Notes: generated by a model not told the origin, from the letters alone. A stretch of DNA of 26,100 nt from Pseudomonadota bacterium (GCA_015486445.1 WFRT01000092.1:1-26100), one strand, 5' to 3'; numbered from the stretch's first letter, positions 1 through 8,018 are shown. Made by a program: numbers and translations.

Positions 1-1
1 C

Positions 2-1312
2 TACACGGCCCGGCTGACCGCTACAGCACTGGTCCTGTTCTACGTCGCTTCGCCGGCCTTCGTTGAGTTCTCCAGTCAGATTCTTCGGGGCCCCGAGTTC
101 TGGTTTTTTCTCTGCTCCGGCCTCTGGGGCTACGGCCACATCCAATCCCTAGGGGAAAAAAAGGCCGGGATGATGGTCTACCTGCTGACTTCGACCGCTT
201 TCATCCTGGCCGCCTGGAGCCGCATCGAGGGGCTGCTGCCCCTGCTGCTGGCCGGCGGCGGGATCGTAATTTCATGCCGCCGCCACCGCTACAGAGATCT
301 TGCCGCCTATTTCGCCCCCTACTTTACGGCCCTGGCGCTTGTCTGCCTGCCCCTGCTCGGCTGGCGAACGACAGCCCCGGCCAACAATCTTTTCAAAATT
401 ATCTACAATGGCGTTGTCGACCGCGCCACCGCGGCCTGGGCTCATTTCACCTGGTTGAAAAGCAGCCTGCGTGAACTGCAGAAAAGCCCGCCTTTCGGTG
501 TCGCCCCCTATTTTTTCAACCAGGTGCGCCACCACCTCTACTTTCTTGCCTTGGGCATCACGGGAGACACCCTGCTTAAACTTTTCGGCCTGCCGTACCT
601 GCTCGTCCTGCTTTATGGCCGCTTCCGCAGCCGGCCGGCAGCGCCGGCCGCGGGCAGCAGGCTGCCGCTCCTGCCGGGGCTGGTCCTTGCCGGCGGCACG
701 CTGATCATCTACATCGAGATCCTGCTGCGCTGGGCCAGTTCGCCCCGGTTTGCCGCCCTGGTCTTTTTCCCGGCCCTCCTCCTGGCGGCGCCGGGGTGTG
801 AAAAGATCCTCGCCTTTGCCACCGCGGCCGGCGGCGACGTTGACCGGGAAACCCGGCAGCGGCTGCGGAACCTCGCGGTATGGGCTTTGCTGATGATCCT
901 GGTCTGCCTGCCGGCCACCCTTAAAAGAAGCCGCACCGACCGTTCCACCGCCTTTCGGGAAATCGGCCTGGAACTGGCGCAAAGCAAACTCTCCAGCGGC
1001 CCGCCGTTAAAGCTCTGCGGCACCTCGAGAAAAATCCTCTACACCCACTTTTTTACCTACCTGAAGAAGGCGGCAATCTATTCCCCGGACAAGTATTGTT
1101 CGGTCTATTACATCAAGGATCTTGATCTCGACACCCTGCTCAGGAACGGCTGCCGGCTGTTGCTGTTGAGCGACCGGGATCACGGCCGCCAGTGGCTGCG
1201 GGAGGAACTCGGGAAACGGTCTGGTGTAAAGGCCAAAGTGCTCTTTGAACGCCTCAACACCGAACTGCACGGTGGCGTCACACTCTATTTGCTGACTTCG
1301 AAGACACCCTAG
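2..1312 (+). CDS. GT-C (GT39/ArnT-like) membrane glycosyltransferase, 5' partial
   Basis: The reading frame is open from the left edge to a TAG, giving at least 436 residues; the true start lies outside the window. The visible part is a string of hydrophobic segments. Near its beginning an amphipathic stretch (SSQILRGPEFWFFLCSG) is followed by a membrane segment and WSRIEGLLPLLL. This resembles the 'REPLYLF ... ARPEGLL' pattern of GT39/PMT-type glycosyltransferases, which move sugars from polyprenyl-phosphate donors on the outer face of the inner membrane. The last 130 residues are more soluble and probably extracytoplasmic. The first in-frame ATG pair is at 170, but homologous-looking sequence upstream of it argues it is internal. 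The catalytic N-terminal loop is missing, so donor and acceptor cannot be inferred. The class is fairly sure, the exact family is not. Confidence 0.7.
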   Translation, partial: YTARLTATALVLFYVASPAFVEFSSQILRGPEFWFFLCSGLWGYGHIQSLGEKKAGMMVYLLTSTAFILAAWSRIEGLLPLLLAGGGIVISCRRHRYRDLAAYFAPYFTALALVCLPLLGWRTTAPANNLFKIIYNGVVDRATAAWAHFTWLKSSLRELQKSPPFGVAPYFFNQVRHHLYFLALGITGDTLLKLFGLPYLLVLLYGRFRSRPAAPAAGSRLPLLPGLVLAGGTLIIYIEILLRWASSPRFAALVFFPALLLAAPGCEKILAFATAAGGDVDRETRQRLRNLAVWALLMILVCLPATLKRSRTDRSTAFREIGLELAQSKLSSGPPLKLCGTSRKILYTHFFTYLKKAAIYSPDKYCSVYYIKDLDLDTLLRNGCRLLLLSDRDHGRQWLREELGKRSGVKAKVLFERLNTELHGGVTLYLLTSKTP

Positions 1313-1318
1313 ACTTAC

Positions 1319-1336
1319 ACAGTTAACGTTAACTGT
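1319..1336. repeat. Perfect 18-bp palindrome
   Basis: ACAGTTAACGTTAACTGT is its own reverse complement and starts 6 bp after the stop codon of the glycosyltransferase gene. It is AT-rich and has no T-run, so it is not a classical terminator. A dimeric regulator site or chance are the alternatives. Confidence 0.5.
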
Positions 1337-1344
1337 TAAACTAA

Positions 1345-1386
1345 AGACAAAAAGAAAAGGGGGCCACGACTTTTACGCCACCCCCT
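1345..1386 (-). terminator. Intrinsic terminator of the small HTH gene
   Basis: Read on the minus strand, AGGGGG (1386-1381) pairs with CCCCCT (1363-1358) around a 17-nt loop and is followed by TTTCTTTTTGTCTTT. It sits 28 bp past the HTH stop codon. On the plus strand there is no T-run, so it should work in one direction only. Confidence 0.65.
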
Positions 1387-1414
1387 CTTGAAATTGGTTT
1401 TTCCGCCGCCGGGC

Positions 1415-1612
1415 CTAGGCCTCGATAGGCTTGTGGATCTTGATCCAGCGCAGAATCGCCCGCCGGTTAAAACGCCAGAACTTTTTCTCCTTGTAGCCTG
1501 GCAGAATCCCCTTGCGCGCCATGTAGTTGACATTGTCCGGGCTGGTATCGAGCAGTTCCGCAACCTCGATGCTGCCGATCTCGCCTTTTTTCCGTTCTCT
1601 GATAATTCTCAT
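1415..1612 (-). CDS. Small helix-turn-helix (excisionase/MerR-type) DNA-binding protein
   Basis: A 65-residue protein that is essentially one HTH_17-type winged-helix domain. The pattern IEVAELLDTSPDNVNYMARKG, then LPGYKEKKFWRFNRRAILRWI, matches the excisionase/BldC-like fold: recognition helix, a two-stranded wing with the conserved W-R-F, and a closing helix. AAGGAG lies 8 bp before the ATG, so the start is secure. It has its own strong promoter, a leader of roughly 90 nt, and a terminator. It follows tRNA-Ala on the same strand, but no integrase or att repeat is present, so a free-standing regulator is more likely than a phage excisionase. Its target is unknown. It is too short for a sensor domain. 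Confidence 0.8.
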   Translation of the reverse strand: MRIIRERKKGEIGSIEVAELLDTSPDNVNYMARKGILPGYKEKKFWRFNRRAILRWIKIHKPIEA

Positions 1613-1711
1613 TTCCTACTCTCCTTACAAAACAGGCGGCTTTTTGTCCTCTTTGGTTACAGTTGTGTTGCCGGGGTAACAGCCCGCCGCCCGAGATTCT
1701 CGCCTATTACC

Positions 1712-1740
1712 ATTATAACAACGTATTGCATCCTGCGCAA
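1712..1740 (-). promoter_or_regulatory. Promoter of the small HTH gene
   Basis: Minus-strand TTGCGC (1740-1735), 17-bp spacer, perfect TATAAT (1717-1712). Transcription would start near 1705, leaving a leader of about 90 nt with possible long-range pairing (1686-1691 with 1635-1640, and 1676-1680 with 1656-1660). Confidence 0.75.
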
Positions 1741-1802
1741 GAGAGTCAAGCAAAATTTGCGCCAAGGCTACAAAAAACCACGGCCGCAGCGCCGCGACAA
1801 AC

Positions 1803-1849
1803 GAAAAAACGAACTCCCCGTCATGCCCCCGGGCACTCCGAACAGTTCG
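1803..1849 (-). terminator. Terminator downstream of tRNA-Ala
   Basis: On the minus strand CGAACT (1849-1844) pairs with AGTTCG (1815-1810), with a nested TGCCC/GGGCA helix in the loop region, followed directly by six T. It begins 11 bp after the encoded CCA end. Confidence 0.7.
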
Positions 1850-1860
1850 TTTCAGTATAT

Positions 1861-1936
1861 TGGTGGAGCTGAACGGGATCGAACCGTCGACCTCTTGTCT
1901 GCCAGACAAGCGCTCTCCCAGCTGAGCTACAGCCCC
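1861..1936 (-). tRNA. tRNA-Ala (anticodon GGC)
   Basis: A 76-nt cloverleaf. The acceptor stem GGGGCTG pairs with CAGCTCC and carries the G3:U70 wobble that identifies alanine tRNAs. The anticodon loop is CTGGCAG, giving anticodon GGC, which reads GCC and GCU. The T-arm contains GGTTCGATCCC and the CCA tail is encoded. Positions 1-76 run from 1936 down to 1861. Open reading frames across it on either strand are artefacts of the tRNA sequence. Confidence 0.97.
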
Positions 1937-1958
1937 AAGCAACCGGTTTCGGACGGCC

Positions 1959-1987
1959 TAGATAGCATGCCGGCCAAAAGCTGTCAA
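1959..1987 (-). promoter_or_regulatory. Promoter of tRNA-Ala
   Basis: Minus-strand TTGACA (1987-1982), 17-bp spacer, TATCTA (1964-1959), then a GC-rich stretch (GGCCGTCC) at the expected start. A consensus -35 with a GC-rich discriminator is typical of stable-RNA promoters under stringent control. It sits in the 61 bp between ppiD and the tRNA; no terminator is visible after ppiD. Confidence 0.65.
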
Positions 1988-1997
1988 TCTTTTTTTA

Positions 1998-3902
1998 TCA
2001 GTTCAAAACGCCATCCACAACCTTAATTTCAGCGGCCCGGCGCAGCCCCATGACAAACTCCTGCATCAGGTGGGTGCGCTTGTACTCGAGCAGCTTCTGC
2101 TGAATCATTTTCTCGGCCTCAGCCCTTTTCTCTTTGGTATCTTCAAGCCGGCGCTCTCGCAGCCGGACAAAGCCGATCAGGTCGCGATAGTGCAGGGCCG
2201 GTGAGGTTTCACCGGGCTCAAGGGAAAACACCTGCTTCACCAGGCCAGGATCGGTCCCGAACCCGGGAATCGTGCCCCGCCCCCGACGGAAGAAGCCGGT
2301 ATCGGCAAGCTTGATTTTAAGGGACTTGGCCACCTCGTCAAGCTTTTTCCCCTTTTCCATCTCGGCCGCGACCTGGTCGGCCAGCTTCTTGACCTTCTGC
2401 CGGGCGAGTTCGTAACGGTAAGCCTTCTCCACCCGGTCCTTGACTTCGGCCAACTTCGGCAGGTAGCTGGCTTGCTTGGCGGTGACCATGAAATAGTAGC
2501 TGTTGCGGTCGGGATTGACGACCTCTCCGGTCTTGCCGACCGCCGTGTGAAAGGCCTTGGCCGCCAGGGCGGGATCCTTGCCGACCCCGGGGATGACACC
2601 CCCCTTTTCCTTAAACAGGTCACTGCTGACCACCTTGTAGCCCGCCTTTTTCGCCTGCGCGGCAAAATTCTTGAGGTCGCTGCCGGCCAGGGTCTTGTGG
2701 ATCTCGGCAAGCTTTTGCTTGAGTACGCCGGGCAAGGCCTGGCGCCGCAGCTGTTTTTCGATCTCCGGGGTGACCTCAACCAGTTTCCGGGTGTGGGCCG
2801 GCACATGATTCTCCACCAGGATCAGATGAAATCCGAACTGGGTCCGCACCGGGCCGCTGACCTCCCCATCCTTCAGCTTGAAGGCCTCATCTTCAAAGGC
2901 CTTGACCATGGCGCCACGGGGAAACCAGCCCAGGTCTCCGCCACTGGAAGCCGACGGACCTTCCGAATTTTTCCGGGCCAGTTCGGCAAAGTCCTTACCC
3001 TCCTTGAGCTGCTTTTCGATCGCGGCGATCTTGGCCTTGGCCTTTTTGATCTCCTCGGCACTCGCATCCTTGCCCACCTTGATCAGGATATGCCTTGCCT
3101 TGACCTTCTCCTTGACCTTGTATTTATCGAGATTATCCTTGTAATACCTGGCGATCTCCTCCTTGCTGACCTTGATGCCCTCAAGCAGGGGCGCGGCGGC
3201 GACAACCACGGCCACGATTTTACGCTGTTCGGGAATGCGGAACTTCTCCTGGTTGGCACTGAAGTATTTTTTCAGGCCCTCTTCCTTGACCACCATGGCT
3301 GCGGTAAAATCCCGGGGATCAAGTTTCAACAGGTCGACGGCCACCTCTTCCACCTGGCCCTTGTAAATCATCTCGACCTCGTCCGGCACCACCTTGGCTC
3401 CGTCCCCAATCACCAGGCGCACCTTTTCAATCAGCAGGTCTTCACGAAAGCCGTTCTCGAACTGGCTCGGAGTCTGGCGGTAGTAGCTCAGGGCCCGGCG
3501 ATAGAGTTCGGGATTGAAACGCCCGTTGTGCTGAAAAGCCGGCAGCCTGGCAATCTTGTCCTGCAGCTCCTCCGGGGTGACGTCCAGCCCCAGGGCCTTG
3601 GCCTGCTCAAGCAGCAGTCGGCGATTGATCAGGTTGTCCAGGGCTTCGCGTTTAAGCTGTCTGACCTGTTCCTCGTTGGGATTGAAGCGCCCCCGGGAAC
3701 GCTGTTCGTAGCGCTGCCAGACCTCGCGAAAGGTCTTGTCCAGGGCCTGGCGCTCAATAATCTTGCCGTTCACGGTCGCGGCCACGGTCATCTTCTTGGC
3801 CGTCATGCTGCCCACCCCCCAGAAGGAGAAGACAATGATCAACACCGCAAAAATAAATTTAACAACCCACGACTTGGCGTTTTTGCGCATCATTCTCAGC
3901 AT
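1998..3902 (-). CDS. ppiD: PpiD-like periplasmic peptidyl-prolyl isomerase/chaperone
   Basis: This 634-residue protein has a short cytoplasmic N-terminus, a single membrane anchor at about residues 13-31, and a periplasmic body. A SurA_N-type chaperone region covers roughly 38-190. A parvulin domain starts at KARHILIKV (about 268-366) with its usual GGDLGWFPRG and FGFHLI signatures. Two further degenerate parvulin-like segments follow, marked by the repeated IPGxGxDP...F motifs. This is the layout of PpiD, which sits at the Sec translocon and helps outer-membrane and periplasmic proteins fold. At 634 residues it is close to E. coli PpiD. GAGAGG lies 9 bp before the first ATG, favouring it over the ATGs at residues 4 and 5. 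Whether the parvulin domain is catalytically active cannot be judged. Confidence 0.92.
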   Translation of the reverse strand: MLRMMRKNAKSWVVKFIFAVLIIVFSFWGVGSMTAKKMTVAATVNGKIIERQALDKTFREVWQRYEQRSRGRFNPNEEQVRQLKREALDNLINRRLLLEQAKALGLDVTPEELQDKIARLPAFQHNGRFNPELYRRALSYYRQTPSQFENGFREDLLIEKVRLVIGDGAKVVPDEVEMIYKGQVEEVAVDLLKLDPRDFTAAMVVKEEGLKKYFSANQEKFRIPEQRKIVAVVVAAAPLLEGIKVSKEEIARYYKDNLDKYKVKEKVKARHILIKVGKDASAEEIKKAKAKIAAIEKQLKEGKDFAELARKNSEGPSASSGGDLGWFPRGAMVKAFEDEAFKLKDGEVSGPVRTQFGFHLILVENHVPAHTRKLVEVTPEIEKQLRRQALPGVLKQKLAEIHKTLAGSDLKNFAAQAKKAGYKVVSSDLFKEKGGVIPGVGKDPALAAKAFHTAVGKTGEVVNPDRNSYYFMVTAKQASYLPKLAEVKDRVEKAYRYELARQKVKKLADQVAAEMEKGKKLDEVAKSLKIKLADTGFFRRGRGTIPGFGTDPGLVKQVFSLEPGETSPALHYRDLIGFVRLRERRLEDTKEKRAEAEKMIQQKLLEYKRTHLMQEFVMGLRRAAEIKVVDGVLN

Positions 3903-4020
3903 TGCAACAAACCTCTCTCAAACCCGGCGGCCCGGGATAAACAGACTTCTCGGTCAACAAGCCTGCGGCTCCGGGACAAAGGCTCTCCGGCAGCCGCATA
4001 AAAAGCAATTCAGAACCGGC

Positions 4021-4050
4021 TTTATATGTTAAGACGGGGAAAAAAAGCAA
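4021..4050 (-). promoter_or_regulatory. Possible ppiD promoter
   Basis: Minus-strand TTGCTT (4050-4045), 18-bp spacer, TATAAA (4026-4021). The -10 is good and the -35 poor. It would give a leader of about 110 nt. It overlaps the weak hairpin that ends the dnaJ/NRDE transcript. Confidence 0.3.
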
Positions 4051-4057
4051 GCTTTTT
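4040..4057 (-). terminator. Weak A/T-rich terminator after the NRDE gene
   Basis: On the minus strand AAAAAG, a CTTG loop and CTTTTTTT form a short hairpin ending in a T-run, overlapping the NRDE stop codon. It contains only one G-C pair, so efficiency is doubtful. It is the only terminator-like element at the end of the heat-shock operon. Confidence 0.35.
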
Positions 4058-4833
4058 CACAGCAGAGCGGCAAGCCCGCTATAGTCCTGATAGGGATGGT
4101 AGAGGGGGTTCCCCTCGCAATAAGCCAGGCGGGGCGGAATCGAGGCGGCGGCCGGGCAGGCCATCAGCAGCGAGGCGCTGGTCCCGTAGTCGGCAAAACG
4201 GACATTGAAGCCCTGGGGAGGAATGGTGTCCTGAGGCAGGGGCGTGGCCAGGGCCCGCCGGAAGCGGTCCAGCACCAGTTCCAGGCCCGGGCGGCCGGAA
4301 AGCCCGTCACCTGATTCGAGTTCGGCCAGCAGGCGCCGGGCGCTGCGGGCTTTCAAGCTCGGGCAGTCAAGCAGCCGGCCGTTGCCGAGAAAATGAAATC
4401 CCGGCTCCAGGTCGACGAAATGAAGTTTGGGGAAATTGGCCGCAAAGAAAAGCCGGTCCGCCGAGGCCACCATCACATTGAACGGGTTGTAGCGAGCGGG
4501 GCGACAACCCTCCTCCAGCCACTGCCGGGCCTCTGCTGCGGTCGCGTGCCGAAGCAGCTTGAGCACCAGTTCACCGCGTGAACTGGCAGCGAGTTCTTCC
4601 CTGCCGTCCGTCCAGCGGTTGGTCAGCCAGACCATGAGCCGCTGGTCGTTCCAGCCCCACCAGCTCCCGCCGCCGGCCAAATCGAAAGAAGCCAGCCAGC
4701 GCCGGCGGCCGTTTTCCGGGGCCCGGTAGACCCGGGGCGGCAGCGCCCGGCGGGCAAAGAACTCGTCCCGGTTGTTGCCGACAACCAGGGGCCAGCCCGC
4801 TACCCGTTTCCAGGCAATCAGAACCGTACACAT
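4057..4833 (-). CDS. NRDE (TANGO2-like) family protein
   Basis: A 258-residue protein beginning MCTVLIAW, with the family motif NRDEFF at residues 21-26 and, later, GGGSWWGWN and WLTNR. Bacterial and eukaryotic TANGO2/NRDE proteins share this start. The invariant Cys2, exposed once Met is removed, has prompted comparison with N-terminal nucleophile hydrolases. The biochemical role is unsettled (human TANGO2 is linked to lipid and haem handling). Length is normal for the family. The ATG is 9 bp after the dnaJ stop and its upstream region has only a weak GAG, suggesting translational coupling to dnaJ. Family assignment is firm; function is not. Confidence 0.85.
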   Translation of the reverse strand: MCTVLIAWKRVAGWPLVVGNNRDEFFARRALPPRVYRAPENGRRRWLASFDLAGGGSWWGWNDQRLMVWLTNRWTDGREELAASSRGELVLKLLRHATAAEARQWLEEGCRPARYNPFNVMVASADRLFFAANFPKLHFVDLEPGFHFLGNGRLLDCPSLKARSARRLLAELESGDGLSGRPGLELVLDRFRRALATPLPQDTIPPQGFNVRFADYGTSASLLMACPAAASIPPRLAYCEGNPLYHPYQDYSGLAALL

Positions 4834-4842
4834 CGGCCGACT

Positions 4843-5958
4843 CTATTCGAGCAACTCGCGAACCTTGGAAAAGAGACTCTTGCCCTCGTGAATCGAGTTG
4901 TCCCCTTCCTCCCGGGCCAGTTCCAGAAACAGCTCCCGCTGCCGGGCCGTAAGCTTTTTCGGGGTCACCACGACCAACTCGACAATCTGGTCGCCGCGCC
5001 CGTAACCGTTCAGGGACGGCACCCCCTTGCCCTTCAAACAGACCATCTCTCCCGACTGGGTGCCGCCGGCAACCGTTATGCTCGACTTCCCGTCGATGGT
5101 CTCAACTTCGATTTCGGCCCCGAGCGCGGCCTGGGAGAAACTGATCTCGACCTGGCAGTAGAGATCATCTCCCCGGCGCTGGAAAAAGGGGTGTTCCCGA
5201 ACCTCGATAACCACGTACAGGTCGCCCGGAGGGCCGCCGTTGATGCCGGCGCCACCTTCACCGACCAGTTTCAGGCGGGTGCCGCTCTCCACCCCGGCCG
5301 GGATCTTGACCGAGAGGCTCTTCTCCTCCCGGACCCGACCGCTGCCCTGGCATTGGCGGCAGGGGTTCTTGATGACCCGGCCCTCGCCGCGGCAGGTGGC
5401 ACAGGTCTGGCTGACGCTGAAAAAGCCCTGCTGATAGCGGACCTGGCCGTGGCCTTTGCAGGTGGGACAGACCTCCGGCTCGGAACCCGGCTGCTGTCCG
5501 CTGCCGCCGCACAGGTCACAACTTTTCTGGCGCGGCACCTTGATCTTGGCCTGGGTCCCGAAAACCGCTTCCTCAAAATCGATCTCGAGATTGTAGCGCA
5601 GGCTCTCCCCGGCCCGGCCGCCGCCTGCACGACGCCGCCCGGAAGCCCCGAAAACCTCCCCGAAAAGATCGCTGAAAACATCGGCGAAGCCACCGAAACC
5701 GTTGAAGTCGAAGCCCGGACCACCCTGCTGGTTGAGGCCCTCGTGACCGTACTGGTCGTAAAGCGCCCGCTTCTGACCGTCGGACAGAATACTGTAGGCC
5801 TCAGTCAGTTCCTTGAACTTGATCTCAGCCTCCGGGTCTCCCGAATTCTGGTCAGGGTGAAATTTGAAAGCCAGCTTGCGGTAGGCCTTCTTGATCTCGA
5901 TCTCCGAGGCGTTGCGGTGAACCTGCAGAACCTCGTAATAATCCCGCTTCTGTGTCAC
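4843..5958 (-). CDS. dnaJ: Co-chaperone DnaJ (Hsp40)
   Basis: Type I DnaJ of 371 residues. It has a J-domain with HPD at 34-36, a Gly/Phe-rich linker (about 70-110) and four zinc-binding CxxCxGxG-type repeats at about 146-208 (CDLCGGSG, CPTCKGHG, CATCRGEG, CRQCQGSG). The C-terminal substrate-binding domains follow. It delivers unfolded clients to DnaK and stimulates its ATPase. The start is a GTG directly before ACACAGAAG, with AGGT 8 bp upstream; no ATG lies nearby in frame. It follows dnaK after an intergenic terminator, so its expression probably depends on read-through. Confidence 0.97.
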   Translation of the reverse strand: MTQKRDYYEVLQVHRNASEIEIKKAYRKLAFKFHPDQNSGDPEAEIKFKELTEAYSILSDGQKRALYDQYGHEGLNQQGGPGFDFNGFGGFADVFSDLFGEVFGASGRRRAGGGRAGESLRYNLEIDFEEAVFGTQAKIKVPRQKSCDLCGGSGQQPGSEPEVCPTCKGHGQVRYQQGFFSVSQTCATCRGEGRVIKNPCRQCQGSGRVREEKSLSVKIPAGVESGTRLKLVGEGGAGINGGPPGDLYVVIEVREHPFFQRRGDDLYCQVEISFSQAALGAEIEVETIDGKSSITVAGGTQSGEMVCLKGKGVPSLNGYGRGDQIVELVVVTPKKLTARQRELFLELAREEGDNSIHEGKSLFSKVRELLE

Positions 5959-5995
5959 GACGGCTACCTGTTATTCTCAACAATCGGCTGAAACG

Positions 5996-6034
5996 AAAAA
6001 AACCAGGGGCAGGCGGTCTCCCGCCTGCACCTGG
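5996..6034 (-). terminator. Intrinsic terminator between dnaK and dnaJ
   Basis: On the minus strand CCAGG-T-GCAGGCGG, loop GAGA, then CCGCCTGC-C-CCTGG form a 13-bp stem with one mismatch (6034-6003), followed by seven T (6002-5996). It lies 52 bp past the dnaK stop and 37 bp before the dnaJ start, so it should cut dnaJ transcription relative to dnaK. Confidence 0.85.
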
Positions 6035-6086
6035 ATTGCTGGACAAAATTACGGCTGCCGAACCGGCGGCGTTACTGGCGAAACGA

Positions 6087-8018
6087 TCACTTGTTGTCGT
6101 CTTTGACCTCTTCGAAGTCGGCATCGACGACATCGTCGGACCCGCCGTCTCCGGCCGCCCCGCCGCCGGCGCAGCTGCCATCACCGCAACCGCCGCCGGC
6201 ACCGCCGGCCTGCTGGTTTTCGGCATACATGGCCTCGGCAAGCTTGTGCGAAACCTGCTGCAGGCCCTCGATGGCCTTCTTGACAGCCTCGACATCATCG
6301 CCATCCTTGACCGATTTAAGCTGGTTGAGGGCGGCTTCGATGTTGGCCCGGTCGGCGGCCGGAACCTTGTCGCCCATCTCCTTGAGACTCTTTTCGGTCT
6401 GGTAGACGGCGGCATCGGCCTGGTTGCGGATGTCGACCAGCTCCCGTTTCTTGCGGTCTTCATCGGCGTGGGCCTCGGCATCCTTGATCATCTGCTCGAT
6501 CTCGGCCTCGGAAAGACCGCTGGAAGCCTTGATCTCGATCGACTGCTCCTTGCCGGTGGCCAGATCCTTGGCCGACACATGGACAATGCCGTTAGCGTCG
6601 ATATCAAAGGTCACCTCGATCTGGGGAACACCGCGCGGCGCCGGCGGAATGCCGACCAGTTCGAACTGGGCCAGGCGCTTGTTGTCGGCCGCCATCTCTC
6701 GTTCGCCCTGGAGGACGACGATGCTGACCGCCGGCTGGTTGTCGGCCGCGGTGGTAAAGATCTGGCTCTTCTTGGTCGGGATCGTCGTGTTTTTCTCGAT
6801 CAGCTTGGTGCAGACGCCGCCCATCGTCTCGATGCCGAGCGACAGCGGGGTTACGTCAAGCAGCAGGACGTCCTTGACATCACCCTGGAGCACGCCGCCC
6901 TGGATCGCGGCCCCGATCGAAACCACCTCGTCCGGGTTGACCCCTTTGCTCGGCTCCTGACCGAAGATCTCTTTGACCTTTTCCTGGATCTTCGGCATCC
7001 GGGTCATGCCGCCGACGAGGATAACCTCGCTGATCTCGGAAACCGTAACCCCGGCATCCTTCATCGCCGTCCGGCAGGGTTCGACCACCCGGTCGACCAG
7101 GTCCGCCACCAGGCTTTCCAGGGTTGCCCGCGTCAACTTGACGTTGAGATGCTTGGGACCCGAAGCGTCAGCCGTAATGAAAGGCAGGTTGATGTCGGTC
7201 TCCATCGAGGTGGAAAGTTCACACTTGGCCTTCTCGGCCGCCTCCTTGAGACGCTGCAGGGCCATGTTGTCGCTGCGCAGGTCGATACCGTCGCTCTTGC
7301 GGAACTCGTCGGCGATATAGTCGATAACCCGCTCGTCGAAATCCTCACCGCCGAGGAAGGTGTCGCCGTTGGTCGCCTTGACCTCGAAGACCCCGTCGCC
7401 GAGCTCGAGAATCGAGATGTCGAAGGTCCCGCCGCCAAGGTCGAAAACCGCCACCTTGCCCTCTTTTTTCTTGTCGGCCCCGTAGGCCAGGGCCGCCGCG
7501 GTGGGCTCGTTGATGATCCGCTTGACGTCGAACCCGGCGATCCGGCCGGCGTCCTTGGTGGCCTGGCGCTGGCTGTCATTGAAGTAGGCCGGCACCGTGA
7601 TCACCGCCTCGGTAACCGGCTCACCCAGGTAATCCTCGGCGGTCTGCTTCATTTTCTGCAGAACCATGGCCGAGATCTCGGCCGGGCTGTACTCCTTGTC
7701 CTTGATCCGGACCCAGGCGTCGCCATTCTTGGCCTCTATAATTTCAAACGGCACCTTTTCCTTCATCTGCCGAACTTCCGGCGCCGAAAATTTACGCCCG
7801 ATCAGACGTTTGACGGCAAATACGGTGTTGGTGGGGTTGGTTACCGCCTGGCGCTTGGCCAGTTGACCGACGAGACGCTCGCCGGAGTCGGTCATCGCCA
7901 CCACCGACGGGGTGGTCCGCACACCTTCAGAGTTGGCGATAACCTTGGCCTCGCCGCCTTCCATGACACTGACGCACGAGTTGGTCGTACCTAAATCGAT
8001 TCCAATTATTTTTCCCAT
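6087..8018 (-). CDS. dnaK: Chaperone DnaK (Hsp70)
   Basis: This is a 643-residue Hsp70. The three family signatures are present: GIDLGTTNS near residue 6, FDLGGGTFD at 192-200, and VILVGGMTRMPKI in the second half of the nucleotide-binding domain. The interdomain linker DVLLLDVTPLSLG, the substrate-binding domain, a helical lid, a Gly-rich segment (about 615-635) and the C-terminal DADFEEVKDDNK tail follow. It binds exposed hydrophobic segments in an ATP-driven cycle with DnaJ and GrpE. The start is the ATG at 8018 (MGKIIGID), with AAAGGAGA 7 bp upstream. An in-frame ATG seven codons earlier has no ribosome binding site and adds a non-family extension. It is the third gene of the CIRCE-controlled operon. 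Confidence 0.98.
   Translation of the reverse strand: MGKIIGIDLGTTNSCVSVMEGGEAKVIANSEGVRTTPSVVAMTDSGERLVGQLAKRQAVTNPTNTVFAVKRLIGRKFSAPEVRQMKEKVPFEIIEAKNGDAWVRIKDKEYSPAEISAMVLQKMKQTAEDYLGEPVTEAVITVPAYFNDSQRQATKDAGRIAGFDVKRIINEPTAAALAYGADKKKEGKVAVFDLGGGTFDISILELGDGVFEVKATNGDTFLGGEDFDERVIDYIADEFRKSDGIDLRSDNMALQRLKEAAEKAKCELSTSMETDINLPFITADASGPKHLNVKLTRATLESLVADLVDRVVEPCRTAMKDAGVTVSEISEVILVGGMTRMPKIQEKVKEIFGQEPSKGVNPDEVVSIGAAIQGGVLQGDVKDVLLLDVTPLSLGIETMGGVCTKLIEKNTTIPTKKSQIFTTAADNQPAVSIVVLQGEREMAADNKRLAQFELVGIPPAPRGVPQIEVTFDIDANGIVHVSAKDLATGKEQSIEIKASSGLSEAEIEQMIKDAEAHADEDRKKRELVDIRNQADAAVYQTEKSLKEMGDKVPAADRANIEAALNQLKSVKDGDDVEAVKKAIEGLQQVSHKLAEAMYAENQQAGGAGGGCGDGSCAGGGAAGDGGSDDVVDADFEEVKDDNK

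Noticed and set aside
1415..1936. Genomic island or prophage edge at tRNA-Ala
   Set aside because: An excisionase-like protein next to a tRNA is suggestive, but there is no integrase, no repeat of the tRNA 3' end elsewhere in the window, and no change in base composition.
1625..1942. Minus-strand frame of 105 codons across the tRNA
   Set aside because: It reads through the tRNA-Ala; its first residues are the well-known artefact translation of a tRNA (AVAQLGERLSGRQEV...). The plus-strand frame 1388-2026 is the same artefact on the other strand.
2472..4001. 509-codon plus-strand frame opposite ppiD
   Set aside because: Shadow of GC-rich codon use in ppiD. It has no domain and no independent promoter or ribosome binding site.
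5952..7994. 680-codon plus-strand frame opposite dnaK
   Set aside because: Antisense shadow of a highly conserved gene; the translation is low-complexity and unlike any family I know.
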